Source: a virus
DNA: 64,000 nucleotides
IMG/VR virus record: IMGVR_UViG_3300035034_002381
Coordinates: 109,507-173,506 of that record
Reading direction: 5' to 3' (one strand)
Made by a program: the position numbers and the translations under genes. Below, piece after piece: positions 24,402 to 32,999 of this stretch. Below the pieces are notes generated by a model, which had not been told where the DNA came from, did not search any database, and worked only from the letters and a program-made list of their open reading frames with translations. Numbering within the stretch: the first letter of the stretch is position 1; each line of letters opens with the position of its first letter.

Positions 24402-24570
24402 ATGTCATTATTAGAAACAGAAACTGGTGAAATGATATATGTTATTGATTATTCTGATCAATTTACAAAGTCTATAAAATCTCACAAAAGAAATTGAACT
24501 TATATTAACAAAACTTAAGAAAATAGCAATAAAACATAATGTTGCTATTATATTAGGAAAACAAAAATAA
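24402..24570 (+). pseudogene. Small ORF broken by a frameshift between gp39 and gp52
   Basis: ATG at 24402 gives MSLLETETGEMIYVIDYSDQ and stops at 24495-24497 after 31 codons. The +1 frame continues as LTKEIELILTKLKKIAIKHN and ends in TAA at 24568-24570, three bases before gp52. Removing one base in AAAAT at about 24476-24480 joins them into a protein of roughly 55 residues. Either a sequence error or gene decay. Confidence 0.5.
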
Positions 24571-24573
24571 TAT

Positions 24574-25986
24574 ATGGCGAAGAAATATAAGAAAGGTGTT
24601 GAAATAAGATTACCAATTTCAAAACATATTGATATAAATTTTAGAGATTATGCTCTTTATGTTTTAGAAAACCGTGGAATACCTTCATTTTATGACGGTC
24701 TTACAAATGTTCAAAAATTCATATTGCAAAATGCACCATCTAATTTTAACAAAACAATATCATTAGTTGGGGACTGTATTTCAGCAGGATACCATCATGG
24801 GGATTCTTCTGTGAAAGGTGCCATTAATAAATTGGCAAGACCCTTTGGATGCGCGCAACAAATGCTTGAAGGTGATGGATTTTTCGGGACACCGGTAAAT
24901 CACGAAGCTGCGGCCCCTAGGTATACATCTGTGAAAATCAATAAAGATGTCCAAGGTATTATAAAGGAGAATAGTTTCCTTAATTCTAAGGATGAAGAGG
25001 GACTTTGGAATCCTCTTTGGACTCGATTGCCCTTGGGTTTAACAACTACAATTATAGGAATAGCTGTAGGATACAAAACTACTATACTTCCTAGATCAAT
25101 CGAAGATATCGAAAATTATTTACAAGGTAAATCCAAAGAAGTTATTCCAAGTTTTATTGGTTTTAGTGGAAAGGTTACAAGATTTCAAAATTTAGATCGT
25201 TCATGGTTGATTCAGGGCAATTATAAAATTGATCAAAAACATAAATCAATTCATATTACTTCTTTGCCACCTATGATGAAATATAAAAAGTTTCTAAGTA
25301 AAGTGGATGGATTACTCACAAAATATGAAGACAAGTTTACAATCAAGAATAATTCCTCAGATGACATAGATATGCTTATCACATTTAGAGGTCGTTCCCA
25401 AGATCAATTCGTAGAATTTACTAAAGACATCGAAAAAAATGTCAAAATGTTAGTAACAGAGACTCCAGTATTTGTGAAAGATGGGAGTGTTTTGGTATAT
25501 GAAAAAATCGAAGATTATCTTGATGATTTTAAATATAGACTTCAAGAACTTGAGTTAAGAAAACAAGAATATTATTTGAATAAGACAAGTTTTGAACTTG
25601 AATTTCAGCGAGCTAAACTTGATTATCTCAAATTCATGTTGGTTAAGAAAAGGTCAGAAGATGAAATTTTTGAATTCTTTGAATCTTACGATAAAAAAAT
25701 TGCTACAAGATTAGATACTATAAAGCTTAGAAATTTAACTGATGAGGAAATTATCAGGGTCAAAGATAAAATTAAAGAACTTGAAAAAGAAGAAAAATCT
25801 TTGATCAGACTGGTTGATAAATTAAATAAGGCTTTCGATAAATTAATTGATCCTACGATCAAGAGAAAAACAGATAACCGCGTTAACCAAACTGATTTGT
25901 TTGATGATAGTGATTTTGAGGATTATGATGGTATAGAAATTTTCGGTAATGAAAAACGAGAAATGGCCGAAGACTTAAACGAATAA
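24574..25986 (+). CDS. 52: DNA topoisomerase II medium subunit gp52
   Basis: The DNA-breaking, GyrA/ParC-like subunit. The 470-residue protein has the winged-helix catalytic region with GDCISAGYHHGDSSVKGAI and the active-site tyrosine in AAAPRYTSVKI at about residue 115. The tower and a long coiled coil (RLQELELRKQEYYLNKTS and onward) follow. T4 gp52 has 442 residues. The acidic tail (DLFDDSDFEDYDG) is a small addition. The partner is gp39. Confidence 0.93.
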   Translation: MAKKYKKGVEIRLPISKHIDINFRDYALYVLENRGIPSFYDGLTNVQKFILQNAPSNFNKTISLVGDCISAGYHHGDSSVKGAINKLARPFGCAQQMLEGDGFFGTPVNHEAAAPRYTSVKINKDVQGIIKENSFLNSKDEEGLWNPLWTRLPLGLTTTIIGIAVGYKTTILPRSIEDIENYLQGKSKEVIPSFIGFSGKVTRFQNLDRSWLIQGNYKIDQKHKSIHITSLPPMMKYKKFLSKVDGLLTKYEDKFTIKNNSSDDIDMLITFRGRSQDQFVEFTKDIEKNVKMLVTETPVFVKDGSVLVYEKIEDYLDDFKYRLQELELRKQEYYLNKTSFELEFQRAKLDYLKFMLVKKRSEDEIFEFFESYDKKIATRLDTIKLRNLTDEEIIRVKDKIKELEKEEKSLIRLVDKLNKAFDKLIDPTIKRKTDNRVNQTDLFDDSDFEDYDGIEIFGNEKREMAEDLNE

Positions 25987-25991
25987 AAAAT

Positions 25992-26066
25992 ATGAATTTT
26001 AAAGATTACCTAGAATTAAAACCAGTACCCGGCGAAAGATTTTGCATGAATATAAACAAACAATAA
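25992..26066 (+). CDS. Tiny ORF, 24 aa
   Basis: MNFKDYLELKPVPGERFCMN opens a 24-residue frame between gp52 and the next gene. The sequence is protein-like, but the ORF is short and may be the truncated start of a lost gene. Low support. Confidence 0.25.
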   Translation: MNFKDYLELKPVPGERFCMNINKQ

Positions 26067-26081
26067 ACTATAAAACAGAAA

Positions 26082-26471
26082 ATGGAAAAAATCAGAAAGG
26101 TAACAGATATTAGTAACAATAGACTAACTAGTCAAATGCAAGAATATATGTTCATGGAAAATCTAAAACCAAGCGTAGATTTAAGCAGCAAGTCTTGGAC
26201 ATTAATCAGAGTGTTAAAAACAGAAACAGCTAATGTTCCATGGTTAATAATGTATGATGACATGTTTTATGTTGCAATACAGTCAGACAATAGAAGATTT
26301 GGAAGTAATGGAGTTTCATTTTATCCTTCTAATGAAAAGGGTCGCTATACAATATCACTCAAAACACAAATAACTAGGCTTTATAATTATGTAGATTTGG
26401 AAGCTGCGTGTGACCAATTTACAGATAATTTATATGCTCAAAAAATGAAAGAAAGCTTAGAAATTAACTAA
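26082..26471 (+). CDS. Hypothetical protein before the clamp operon
   Basis: The 129-residue protein has a central beta-rich part (SWTLIRVLKTETANVPWLIM) and an Arg/Gly turn (NRRFGSNGVSFYPSNEKGRY), ending in helices. It lies just before a candidate promoter for gp45 and is separated from gp52 by about 95 bases. No family recognised. Confidence 0.55.
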   Translation: MEKIRKVTDISNNRLTSQMQEYMFMENLKPSVDLSSKSWTLIRVLKTETANVPWLIMYDDMFYVAIQSDNRRFGSNGVSFYPSNEKGRYTISLKTQITRLYNYVDLEAACDQFTDNLYAQKMKESLEIN

Positions 26472-26497
26472 AACTTATTAACATATTTTTAATATAA
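26472..26497 (+). promoter_or_regulatory. Candidate middle-type promoter for gp45-43B-uvsX
   Basis: AACTT at 26472-26476, 14 bases, AATATAA at 26491-26497, 19 bases before the gp45 ATG. A full match to the shared box pair. Confidence 0.6.
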
Positions 26498-26515
26498 ACT
26501 ATAAACACACTAAAC

Positions 26516-27265
26516 ATGGCAAAAACAGTATTTAAGGTGGTATCACCCAGTAATTTTAGCGCTTTTTTAAAGCGATTTTCATCAATCGAAGAAAGTCTAC
26601 TTGTTGAAATTGAGGAAGGCGAAATGAAAGCAAAATCATTTACGCCTGAACGAGCAGTAGTCAAATTTTCTAGAATAGGTTTAAACGAAATTTTTGATCA
26701 TATTGAAGGTCCCGAAGAATTACTTTTCGGCATTTATAAAATGCCTCAACTTATGGGAGCATTCAAACATTTTTTTGGTGAATTTGAAATTATAATTAAC
26801 CACGAAAAACTTGACGGTAAAAATATCGCGACCGATATTATTCTTAAATCACCTGATAATAAACTTAAGGTCACTTTAGAATGTGCTTCGTACCGTTTAT
26901 TTAAACACTTATCTGATGAATTGTTTTTAGATAATATTGCAAATATCAAGGATGATGTTCAGGCAAAATTTTCTTTTAGCAAAGAAACTTATTCTCAAAT
27001 TAATTCATTAACAGGTATTGATACTGATGATAAAATAATTGGGTTCGAAAATACAGATACTGGAGTCTCGGTTAAAGGATCAGCATTTGAAATGGAAGTA
27101 GTCGAAGGAAAATTTGATGTATTTTCTATTAATGTATACAAACAACATTTTAATTTAATTGATAGTGAAGATGTTGAATTATACATTTTATCTGATAAAA
27201 TTGTTTGTCATAGTAATGACGAGAATACAATAACAGTAATCGGCGAAACACAAGGAGATGATTAA
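26516..27265 (+). CDS. 45: Sliding clamp gp45
   Basis: Trimeric ring that tethers the polymerase to DNA and, in T4, also activates late promoters. The 249-residue length is close to T4 gp45 (228), and the order of elements matches: FKVVSPSNFSAFLKRFSSIE, a MKAKSFTPERAVVKF strand, GIYKMPQLMGAFKHFFGEFE and the ending NTITVIGETQGDD. The stop overlaps the 43B start (TAATG), so clamp and polymerase C-half are coupled. Confidence 0.85.
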   Translation: MAKTVFKVVSPSNFSAFLKRFSSIEESLLVEIEEGEMKAKSFTPERAVVKFSRIGLNEIFDHIEGPEELLFGIYKMPQLMGAFKHFFGEFEIIINHEKLDGKNIATDIILKSPDNKLKVTLECASYRLFKHLSDELFLDNIANIKDDVQAKFSFSKETYSQINSLTGIDTDDKIIGFENTDTGVSVKGSAFEMEVVEGKFDVFSINVYKQHFNLIDSEDVELYILSDKIVCHSNDENTITVIGETQGDD

Positions 27266-28455
27266 TGGAATTAGTACACTGCAATTTAAATATAGAAAAT
27301 TCTTCGCGTGAAGAAATACTTAAAGAAATAGATCGACTCGAAGCTATCAGAAATGAAAAAGCTAACGAGGAACAAGGAATCAAAATTTTCATTAACTCGA
27401 TTTATGGGGCTTCTGCATCTGCATACTTTATAGGATTTAATCTTCGGGTTGCGGAATCGATAACTTTACAGGGACAAGATCTAATTTTCTTTGCAACTAA
27501 AATCCTTAATACATACTTTCAAAACAAGTGGCATAAAGATACAAAATTACATAAAGCTTTAGGTATCACTACTAAGGTTGAAAAAGTATTATCTGAAGTT
27601 GTAGTATATGGCGATACAGATTCTACTTATCTATCATTCCATGATGTAATGAAATCTTGTGATTGGCCTTTGGGCGATGGTAAAAATTTCGTATTAGGTT
27701 TATATAAACACAGACTCAAGGATTATATTGAACAATGTTTCAATCTTTATGCGAAACGTTCAGGCACAGATAATATTCAAAAGCTAGAGCTTGAAAAAAT
27801 TGCTTGGTCAGGTATTGTATTAGCAAAGAAAAAATATGTACTTGATTTAGCATGGAAAGATCCAGGTATTTCCTATGATCATTTAGCAAAAATCAGTCCG
27901 ACTGGTGTTGAATTAGTGCAATCATCGACGCCCAAGTTTTGTCGAACACACCTCATGGATTTGTTGGAAATATTATTCAGAGAAAAACAAGATCTTAATC
28001 TTGTCAAGTTCACAGAAAAATTGCGCGAACTTAAAGAGCAATTTAAACTTTCTGATGTAACTGAAATATCCAAAAACACGAGTATTTCTGATTATAACAA
28101 ATACATCATACAAGATAAGGATAAATTGTCTATTGCTAAAAAATGTCCGGCTCATGTTCGTGCCGCTGGAATCTATAATTATAAAATCAACAATAATCAA
28201 AAACTTAAGAGAAAATATCCACTGATTAAATCCGGTGATAAGGTTTCTTGGTATTACGCAAAGGCACCATTTAATGAAAAAGAGTTTGATGTTTTTGCAT
28301 ACACACCTGCCCATCATCCATATGAAATGGCACCCGAAGTTGATTATGATCGACAATTTTCTAAAGTAGTTATTGAACCTATCAATAGATTTGTTCAAAC
28401 TATGAAATTTGGTGCAATACCGCCAAACTTAATAACGTCAAAAAGATTATTTTGA
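27265..28455 (+). CDS. 43B: DNA polymerase gp43, C-terminal half (43B)
   Basis: Completes the split polymerase. The 396 residues begin in the fingers with a fresh start region (MELVHCNLNIENSSREEILK), then carry motif B (KIFINSIYGASAS), the second palm carboxylates in motif C (VVYGDTDSTYLSF), and the KKKY-type contact (LAKKKYVLDLAWKD). The thumb follows, with ISPTGVELVQSSTPKF. The exonuclease and motif A are absent and lie in 43A. Being co-translated with the clamp may help the halves assemble at the replisome (inference). Confidence 0.92.
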   Translation: MELVHCNLNIENSSREEILKEIDRLEAIRNEKANEEQGIKIFINSIYGASASAYFIGFNLRVAESITLQGQDLIFFATKILNTYFQNKWHKDTKLHKALGITTKVEKVLSEVVVYGDTDSTYLSFHDVMKSCDWPLGDGKNFVLGLYKHRLKDYIEQCFNLYAKRSGTDNIQKLELEKIAWSGIVLAKKKYVLDLAWKDPGISYDHLAKISPTGVELVQSSTPKFCRTHLMDLLEILFREKQDLNLVKFTEKLRELKEQFKLSDVTEISKNTSISDYNKYIIQDKDKLSIAKKCPAHVRAAGIYNYKINNNQKLKRKYPLIKSGDKVSWYYAKAPFNEKEFDVFAYTPAHHPYEMAPEVDYDRQFSKVVIEPINRFVQTMKFGAIPPNLITSKRLF

Positions 28456-28476
28456 CAATAAAATAAAAATCAAAAA

Positions 28477-29775
28477 ATGGCTAAAAAATTATCTTTCGCT
28501 GACTTAGACAGCAAATTAACAAAAATATCGCCTTATGGTTCTGTATTAACAAAAAATTCATTTTCCAAAATAGATGAATGGATTCCTACCGGGAATTATA
28601 TGTTTAATGCACAAATATCCGGTTCTATTTTTGGTGGAGTCCCTAACTGCAGATCATTTTGTATTGCTGGAGATTCAGGTACAGGAAAAACATTTCTTAC
28701 ATTAAATATCTGTAGAGAAGCACAAAATATGGGTTATGATATTATTTATTGTGATTCTGAAGCAGCAGTTGATCAAGATGTCTTTGAAAAATTCGGTATG
28801 GATCCCGAAAGAGTTAGATATCAACCTGTCAGTACAATCCAAGAATTCATGACATTTGTGAATAATTTAGTAAAAATGTTATCAGAAACTAGAGCTGCAG
28901 GTGGAGAAACGCCTAAAGTGTTTCTCGTACTTGATTCGTTGGGTAACTTGGCGTCATCAAAAGAAAAAGATGATGCAGTTACTGGTAGAGGCGTAAGAGA
29001 CATGACAAAACAACAAATCATCAGGTCTCTTTTCAGAACAGCTACTGTAGATTTAGCTGCTAACAAAGTTCCCTTTATAATTACAAATCATACTTATCAA
29101 GGAATTGGTATGTTTGCTAAAAAGGAAATCTCTGGTGGTGGTGGTATCGCATTTAATCCATCTATTATTGTAATGCTTGGAAAGTCTAAGCTTAAAGAAG
29201 AAACAAAAAGTTCTAAAAATGCTGAAATGGCAAGTACAGGAATTATTGTGACTTCTAGACCTAGAAAAAACAGATTTGCTAAACCTATTCCTGTCAGATT
29301 TCACATATCGTTTTTCAAGGGGATGAATAAATACACAGGACTAGAGAAATATATCAACTGGGATTCTTGTGGTATTGAAAAGGGCGATATGCTTGATCAA
29401 AAATGGTTTGATAAGTTATCTAAAGAAAAACAAGCGGCATTCGATCTGGACAGATATTCGTGGGTTGAGAAAAAACCTATTATGAAGAAAAATAAAGATG
29501 GTGAGGAAACAGAGTCGGGTGAATTCGAAGAAATTACCAGATATTTTGTGCCTAAGCCAACAGCAAGATCTATAGTAGTTAGACATTTAAATGAAAGACT
29601 ACCTAAAAAAGAATTATTTACACCAAAAGTAATTACTGACGATATATTACATCAAATAGATGATAATCTGATTAAACCATTGTTTATGCTGCCTGAAATT
29701 GGAAGCTTGGAAGATTTATCTGAAATTGAGGATCTTGATGAATCAAGTTTAGATGAAGAATTAGAAGAACTATAG
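28477..29775 (+). CDS. uvsX: RecA-like recombinase UvsX
   Basis: Catalyses strand invasion for recombination-dependent replication. The 432-residue protein has Walker A AGDSGTGKTFL near residue 66, Walker B KVFLVLDSLGNL, the glutamate-bearing DSEAAVD segment, and the DNA-binding loop region GRGVRDMTKQQIIRS. The acidic C-terminus (DLDESSLDEELEEL) is typical. T4 UvsX has 391 residues. It follows 43B in the gp45 operon. Confidence 0.93.
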   Translation: MAKKLSFADLDSKLTKISPYGSVLTKNSFSKIDEWIPTGNYMFNAQISGSIFGGVPNCRSFCIAGDSGTGKTFLTLNICREAQNMGYDIIYCDSEAAVDQDVFEKFGMDPERVRYQPVSTIQEFMTFVNNLVKMLSETRAAGGETPKVFLVLDSLGNLASSKEKDDAVTGRGVRDMTKQQIIRSLFRTATVDLAANKVPFIITNHTYQGIGMFAKKEISGGGGIAFNPSIIVMLGKSKLKEETKSSKNAEMASTGIIVTSRPRKNRFAKPIPVRFHISFFKGMNKYTGLEKYINWDSCGIEKGDMLDQKWFDKLSKEKQAAFDLDRYSWVEKKPIMKKNKDGEETESGEFEEITRYFVPKPTARSIVVRHLNERLPKKELFTPKVITDDILHQIDDNLIKPLFMLPEIGSLEDLSEIEDLDESSLDEELEEL

Positions 29776-29778
29776 TCT

Positions 29779-30072
29779 ATGATAGAAATAGATTACGATA
29801 AAGTAAAAATGAAACATTATCTCTATGTCCAGCTCGATAAAGAAAAGCTGGACATAGAGTATGCTTTATATGAATTGTTGCATATTTTCAAAGAAAAAGC
29901 TTATAAGAAGAGTAAAACTATTAAGCAATTAATATGGGATGGGTATTCATATAAAACAGAAAAACATAGTACCCAGGAAATATTTGATATGATGGAATCA
30001 AAAGGTTGGGTAGAAACAGAAATTAAAAGAGGCAGAACTTATTATAGTATTCTTGATCATCCATGGAAATAA
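29779..30072 (+). CDS. Hypothetical protein with winged-helix-like end
   Basis: The 97-residue protein sits where T4 has gene 40 (between uvsX and 41) but shows no likeness to it. The C-terminal half (STQEIFDMMESKGWVETEIK then RGRTYYSIL) reads like a winged-helix recognition helix and wing. Codons 15-27 hold a perfect 14-bp inverted repeat that would fold into a strong hairpin in the mRNA. Confidence 0.55.
   Translation: MIEIDYDKVKMKHYLYVQLDKEKLDIEYALYELLHIFKEKAYKKSKTIKQLIWDGYSYKTEKHSTQEIFDMMESKGWVETEIKRGRTYYSILDHPWK
29821..29859. repeat. Perfect 14-bp inverted repeat inside a CDS
   Basis: CTCTATGTCCAGCT at 29821-29834 and AGCTGGACATAGAG at 29846-29859 around an 11-base loop. It is much stronger than expected by chance in coding DNA, and there is no T run. 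It may be a regulatory or processing hairpin between uvsX and gp41. Confidence 0.75.
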
Positions 30073-30076
30073 AGTA

Positions 30077-30102
30077 AACTTTTTACAAAAAAAGTAATAT
30101 AA
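30077..30102 (+). promoter_or_regulatory. Candidate middle-type promoter for gp41
   Basis: AACTT at 30077-30081, 14 bases, AATATAA at 30096-30102. The ATG is at 30111, so a transcript starting about 7 bases behind the -10 box would be nearly leaderless. Confidence 0.55.
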
Positions 30103-30110
30103 ACTTTAAT

Positions 30111-31412
30111 ATGGTAAATGTAAATTTAGAAAAAATATTTTATTCATATATTCTTGAAAGTAAAGAATATATTCATGTAGTCAATTCGGGATTTTTTGAA
30201 TCTGAAGAAATAGGTGGATTATTTAAAGTCGCAAGAGAATTTTTTAGTGATTACAATAAAACTCCATCAAGAGACCAAATAAAGGAACTAGTATTATTAA
30301 AAGGTCTAGAAGAAACACTCAATGAAAAGAAAATCGATATTATTTACGATGTCGATATGTCACAATATGATGAAGAATGGCTTCAGTCTAGTGTTGAAAC
30401 ATGGATAGAGTATAAAAATCTTGATAAGTCAGTATTTGATCTTATCAATTATATGAAGACTACTAATGTCACTACTGAAAATATCAAAGAAGTAGTCGAA
30501 ACTGCCAAGTCTATTATATTAGAAAAGAATAATCTTGATTTTAAATTTGATGAAGGTTTAGATTTCTACAATCCTGATTCCCATGATCAACCAATATCTG
30601 ATACATTTTCTACTGGATATCCACACCTAGATCTTGTGACTGGTGGAGGATTCTCTATTAAAACATTGTGGGTATTTTTGGGCCAAGCAAAAGTTGGAAA
30701 AAGTATTTGGCTAGCAAATATGGCAACAAGTTCTATTCGAATGGGATATAACGCGGCATATATTTCTATGGAAATGCGAGATAGAAAGGTTATTAAAAGA
30801 CTAGGTGCCAACTTACTCGGTATTAAAATGTCTGATTATAACCAGATAGCTCGTGATAAAGATAAAATCAAAAATAAGATTAAGAATATACAGTTTGATA
30901 ATCTTACAACACCTGGAAGACTTTATGTAAAAGAATATCCAACTTCTACAGCTTCAGTACAAGATATTGAAAGATGGCTTAAGAAAATGGAAGAGATGAA
31001 AGGTATTAGATTTAAAACAGTTTTTGTCGATTACATAAATATTATGAGAAACTGGAGAAATCCAAACTCAGAAAATACATACATGAAAATTAAGCAATTG
31101 GCCGAAGATTTACGGGCAATGGCAGTTAGAAACGAGTGGTGTGTTGTGACAGCTACTCAAGTAAATAGAGGGGGATTTGATAGCTCTGACTTGTCCTTTT
31201 CAAACGTATCTGAATCAGCAGCATTAATACATACTATTGATGCCATGTGGGGTATTATTCAAGAACCTACAATGCATGCGGATTGCAAATATATACTTAA
31301 ATTATTGGCAAACCGAGATGATGGATACAAAAATTCAAAAAAGAGATTCGATATAAATTATGAATACATGAGGATTACAGAAGATGAATCTCAAATGTGG
31401 AGCGATGAATAA
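30111..31412 (+). CDS. 41: Replicative DNA helicase gp41
   Basis: DnaB-type hexameric helicase that opens the fork and partners primase gp61. The 433-residue protein has a helical N-terminal domain and a RecA-like core: STGYPHLDLVTGGGF, Walker A FLGQAKVGKSIW, AAYISMEMRDRKVIKR, Walker B VFVDYINIM, and the TATQVNRGGF motif. T4 gp41 has 475 residues. Confidence 0.92.
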   Translation: MVNVNLEKIFYSYILESKEYIHVVNSGFFESEEIGGLFKVAREFFSDYNKTPSRDQIKELVLLKGLEETLNEKKIDIIYDVDMSQYDEEWLQSSVETWIEYKNLDKSVFDLINYMKTTNVTTENIKEVVETAKSIILEKNNLDFKFDEGLDFYNPDSHDQPISDTFSTGYPHLDLVTGGGFSIKTLWVFLGQAKVGKSIWLANMATSSIRMGYNAAYISMEMRDRKVIKRLGANLLGIKMSDYNQIARDKDKIKNKIKNIQFDNLTTPGRLYVKEYPTSTASVQDIERWLKKMEEMKGIRFKTVFVDYINIMRNWRNPNSENTYMKIKQLAEDLRAMAVRNEWCVVTATQVNRGGFDSSDLSFSNVSESAALIHTIDAMWGIIQEPTMHADCKYILKLLANRDDGYKNSKKRFDINYEYMRITEDESQMWSDE

Positions 31413-31415
31413 ACT

Positions 31416-31862
31416 ATGGTATATAAGAAAAAGAAAACAAACAAGGTATTTGACAATGATTATAACACGGGAAATTTAGACTTTGAATTTTTTGGTGAAA
31501 TTAGTGTCAAGAGTGAAATTTCCGAAAAATTCACTGATGGTTCATACACAGAATACGAGCGTAAAGAATTAAGAACGGAACTATATGATATTTTCATAGA
31601 AGCAGATTTCTATAAAAAATATTCTGTGATTAAAAAAGTTCCAAAAAATGACATGCAAACAATTTACTATTACTTTGCAAGTCGTATAACACAAAATAAA
31701 TATTCGTCAGTTCAGACATTTACTGAAATTGCTGATTTTATGAAACTTGATTATAAAGCTATGTTTCAGAAATTGATGCCAATAGAAAAACAATTAATTA
31801 TAGCTGAACTTGATAAAGATTTCGATATTATCGAAAAGAAGAATATAAAAAGACTTTTTTAA
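31416..31862 (+). CDS. Hypothetical protein between gp41 and gp47
   Basis: The 148-residue protein has a disordered basic N-terminus (MVYKKKKTNKVFDNDYN), a hydrophobic-acidic patch NLDFEFFGE, then a helical body (QTIYYYFASRITQNKYSS, KLDYKAMFQKLMPIEKQL). The LDFEFF patch recalls clamp-binding peptides of T4 gp33 and gp55 but is not at the C-terminus, so I do not call it gp33. Function unknown. Confidence 0.5.
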   Translation: MVYKKKKTNKVFDNDYNTGNLDFEFFGEISVKSEISEKFTDGSYTEYERKELRTELYDIFIEADFYKKYSVIKKVPKNDMQTIYYYFASRITQNKYSSVQTFTEIADFMKLDYKAMFQKLMPIEKQLIIAELDKDFDIIEKKNIKRLF

Positions 31863-31865
31863 TTT

Positions 31866-32996
31866 ATGGTAGATTATAAAGCACCTATTGAAAAATACCC
31901 TGACATTAAAAGATTTTTTATCCTTAGTGACACACACTTTGGTGTAAGATCTAATTCTGTAGAATGGTTAGAAATTCAACGAGATTATTTCTATAACTGG
32001 TTCATTCCGATGATAAAAGAAAATTATCGAGAAGGTGATGCGTTAATTCATTGTGGTGATGTATTTGATTCAAGACAAAGTCTTAATCTTCGAGTTATGA
32101 ATACTGCTATGGAAATTTTTGAAGAACTATCTAAAATACTTCCTGTTTTTATTATATGTGGTAATCATGACATATATCATAAAAAATCAAACGAAATTAA
32201 TTCTATTAAAATCTTTAATTGGTTAGATAATGTCCATGTTTATGAACAACCTGTAGTTTTGAATATTAACAGTGGGGACACAAACGCATTATTGATGCCA
32301 TGGAAAGACACGCAAGAAGAAGAACAAAGCGTCATTAATGCTAATCCGGCAGATTATTTATTTTGTCATACTGATATTCGAGGTCTCAAATTTAATTCTT
32401 ATGTTGAGGTAGAGCATGGTTTAGGTGCAGCAGAATTCACAACATTCAAAAAGGTTTATTCTGGCCATATACATTTTGCACAAACTAATGGAAATATTAG
32501 AATGGTAGGTTGTCCATTACCTATGACTCGTAGTGACATTGGAAACACTAAGTCAATATGGACTATTAATTTTGAAAATGACGAAGATTCTAGTGTGGAA
32601 AATCATTATTCACCAAAATTTATTAGAATGAAATTGGAAAACGTTCTTGAAAAAAATTATGGCGAACTTAAAGAAATATTCAAAAATAATTTTGTTGATA
32701 TTCTTGTGCATTCCAGTTTAGGTCAATCCTTTCCGTTTAGTAGCTTTCTTGATGCATTTGCTGAAGTTAATTATCGTAAACTTAATTACATTATTACAAC
32801 GATGGGTGATGGAGACGAAATTGATTTAGAAGATTATAATGAAGAAATGGAAAAAGAAATTGATCTTCTTAAACTTATTTCTTTGTATATCGATAACCTA
32901 GCATATAGTGATTCTATCAAAGGAAAACTTAAAAAAATATCTAATCGCTTCTATCATGAAAGTATACGTTCAGCTGAGGAAGAAGTTATAGGCTAA
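31866..32996 (+). CDS. 47: Recombination nuclease subunit gp47 (Mre11/SbcD-like)
   Basis: Nuclease half of the complex that resects DNA ends for recombination. The calcineurin-like phosphoesterase motifs are in order: LSDTHFG, HCGDVFDSRQ, ICGNHDIYH, CHTDIRG and YSGHIHFAQ. The 376 residues compare with 339 in T4. gp46, the ATPase partner, follows after three bases. Confidence 0.93.
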   Translation: MVDYKAPIEKYPDIKRFFILSDTHFGVRSNSVEWLEIQRDYFYNWFIPMIKENYREGDALIHCGDVFDSRQSLNLRVMNTAMEIFEELSKILPVFIICGNHDIYHKKSNEINSIKIFNWLDNVHVYEQPVVLNINSGDTNALLMPWKDTQEEEQSVINANPADYLFCHTDIRGLKFNSYVEVEHGLGAAEFTTFKKVYSGHIHFAQTNGNIRMVGCPLPMTRSDIGNTKSIWTINFENDEDSSVENHYSPKFIRMKLENVLEKNYGELKEIFKNNFVDILVHSSLGQSFPFSSFLDAFAEVNYRKLNYIITTMGDGDEIDLEDYNEEMEKEIDLLKLISLYIDNLAYSDSIKGKLKKISNRFYHESIRSAEEEVIG

Positions 32997-32999
32997 AAT

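Noticed and set aside
29779-30072. T4 gp40 for the ORF between uvsX and 41
   Set aside because: Same position, but no shared sequence pattern; a winged-helix-like end is seen instead.
31416-31862. Late co-activator gp33 for the 148-residue ORF
   Set aside because: Only the hydrophobic LDFEFF patch hints at it; length, position of the patch and the remaining sequence do not match.
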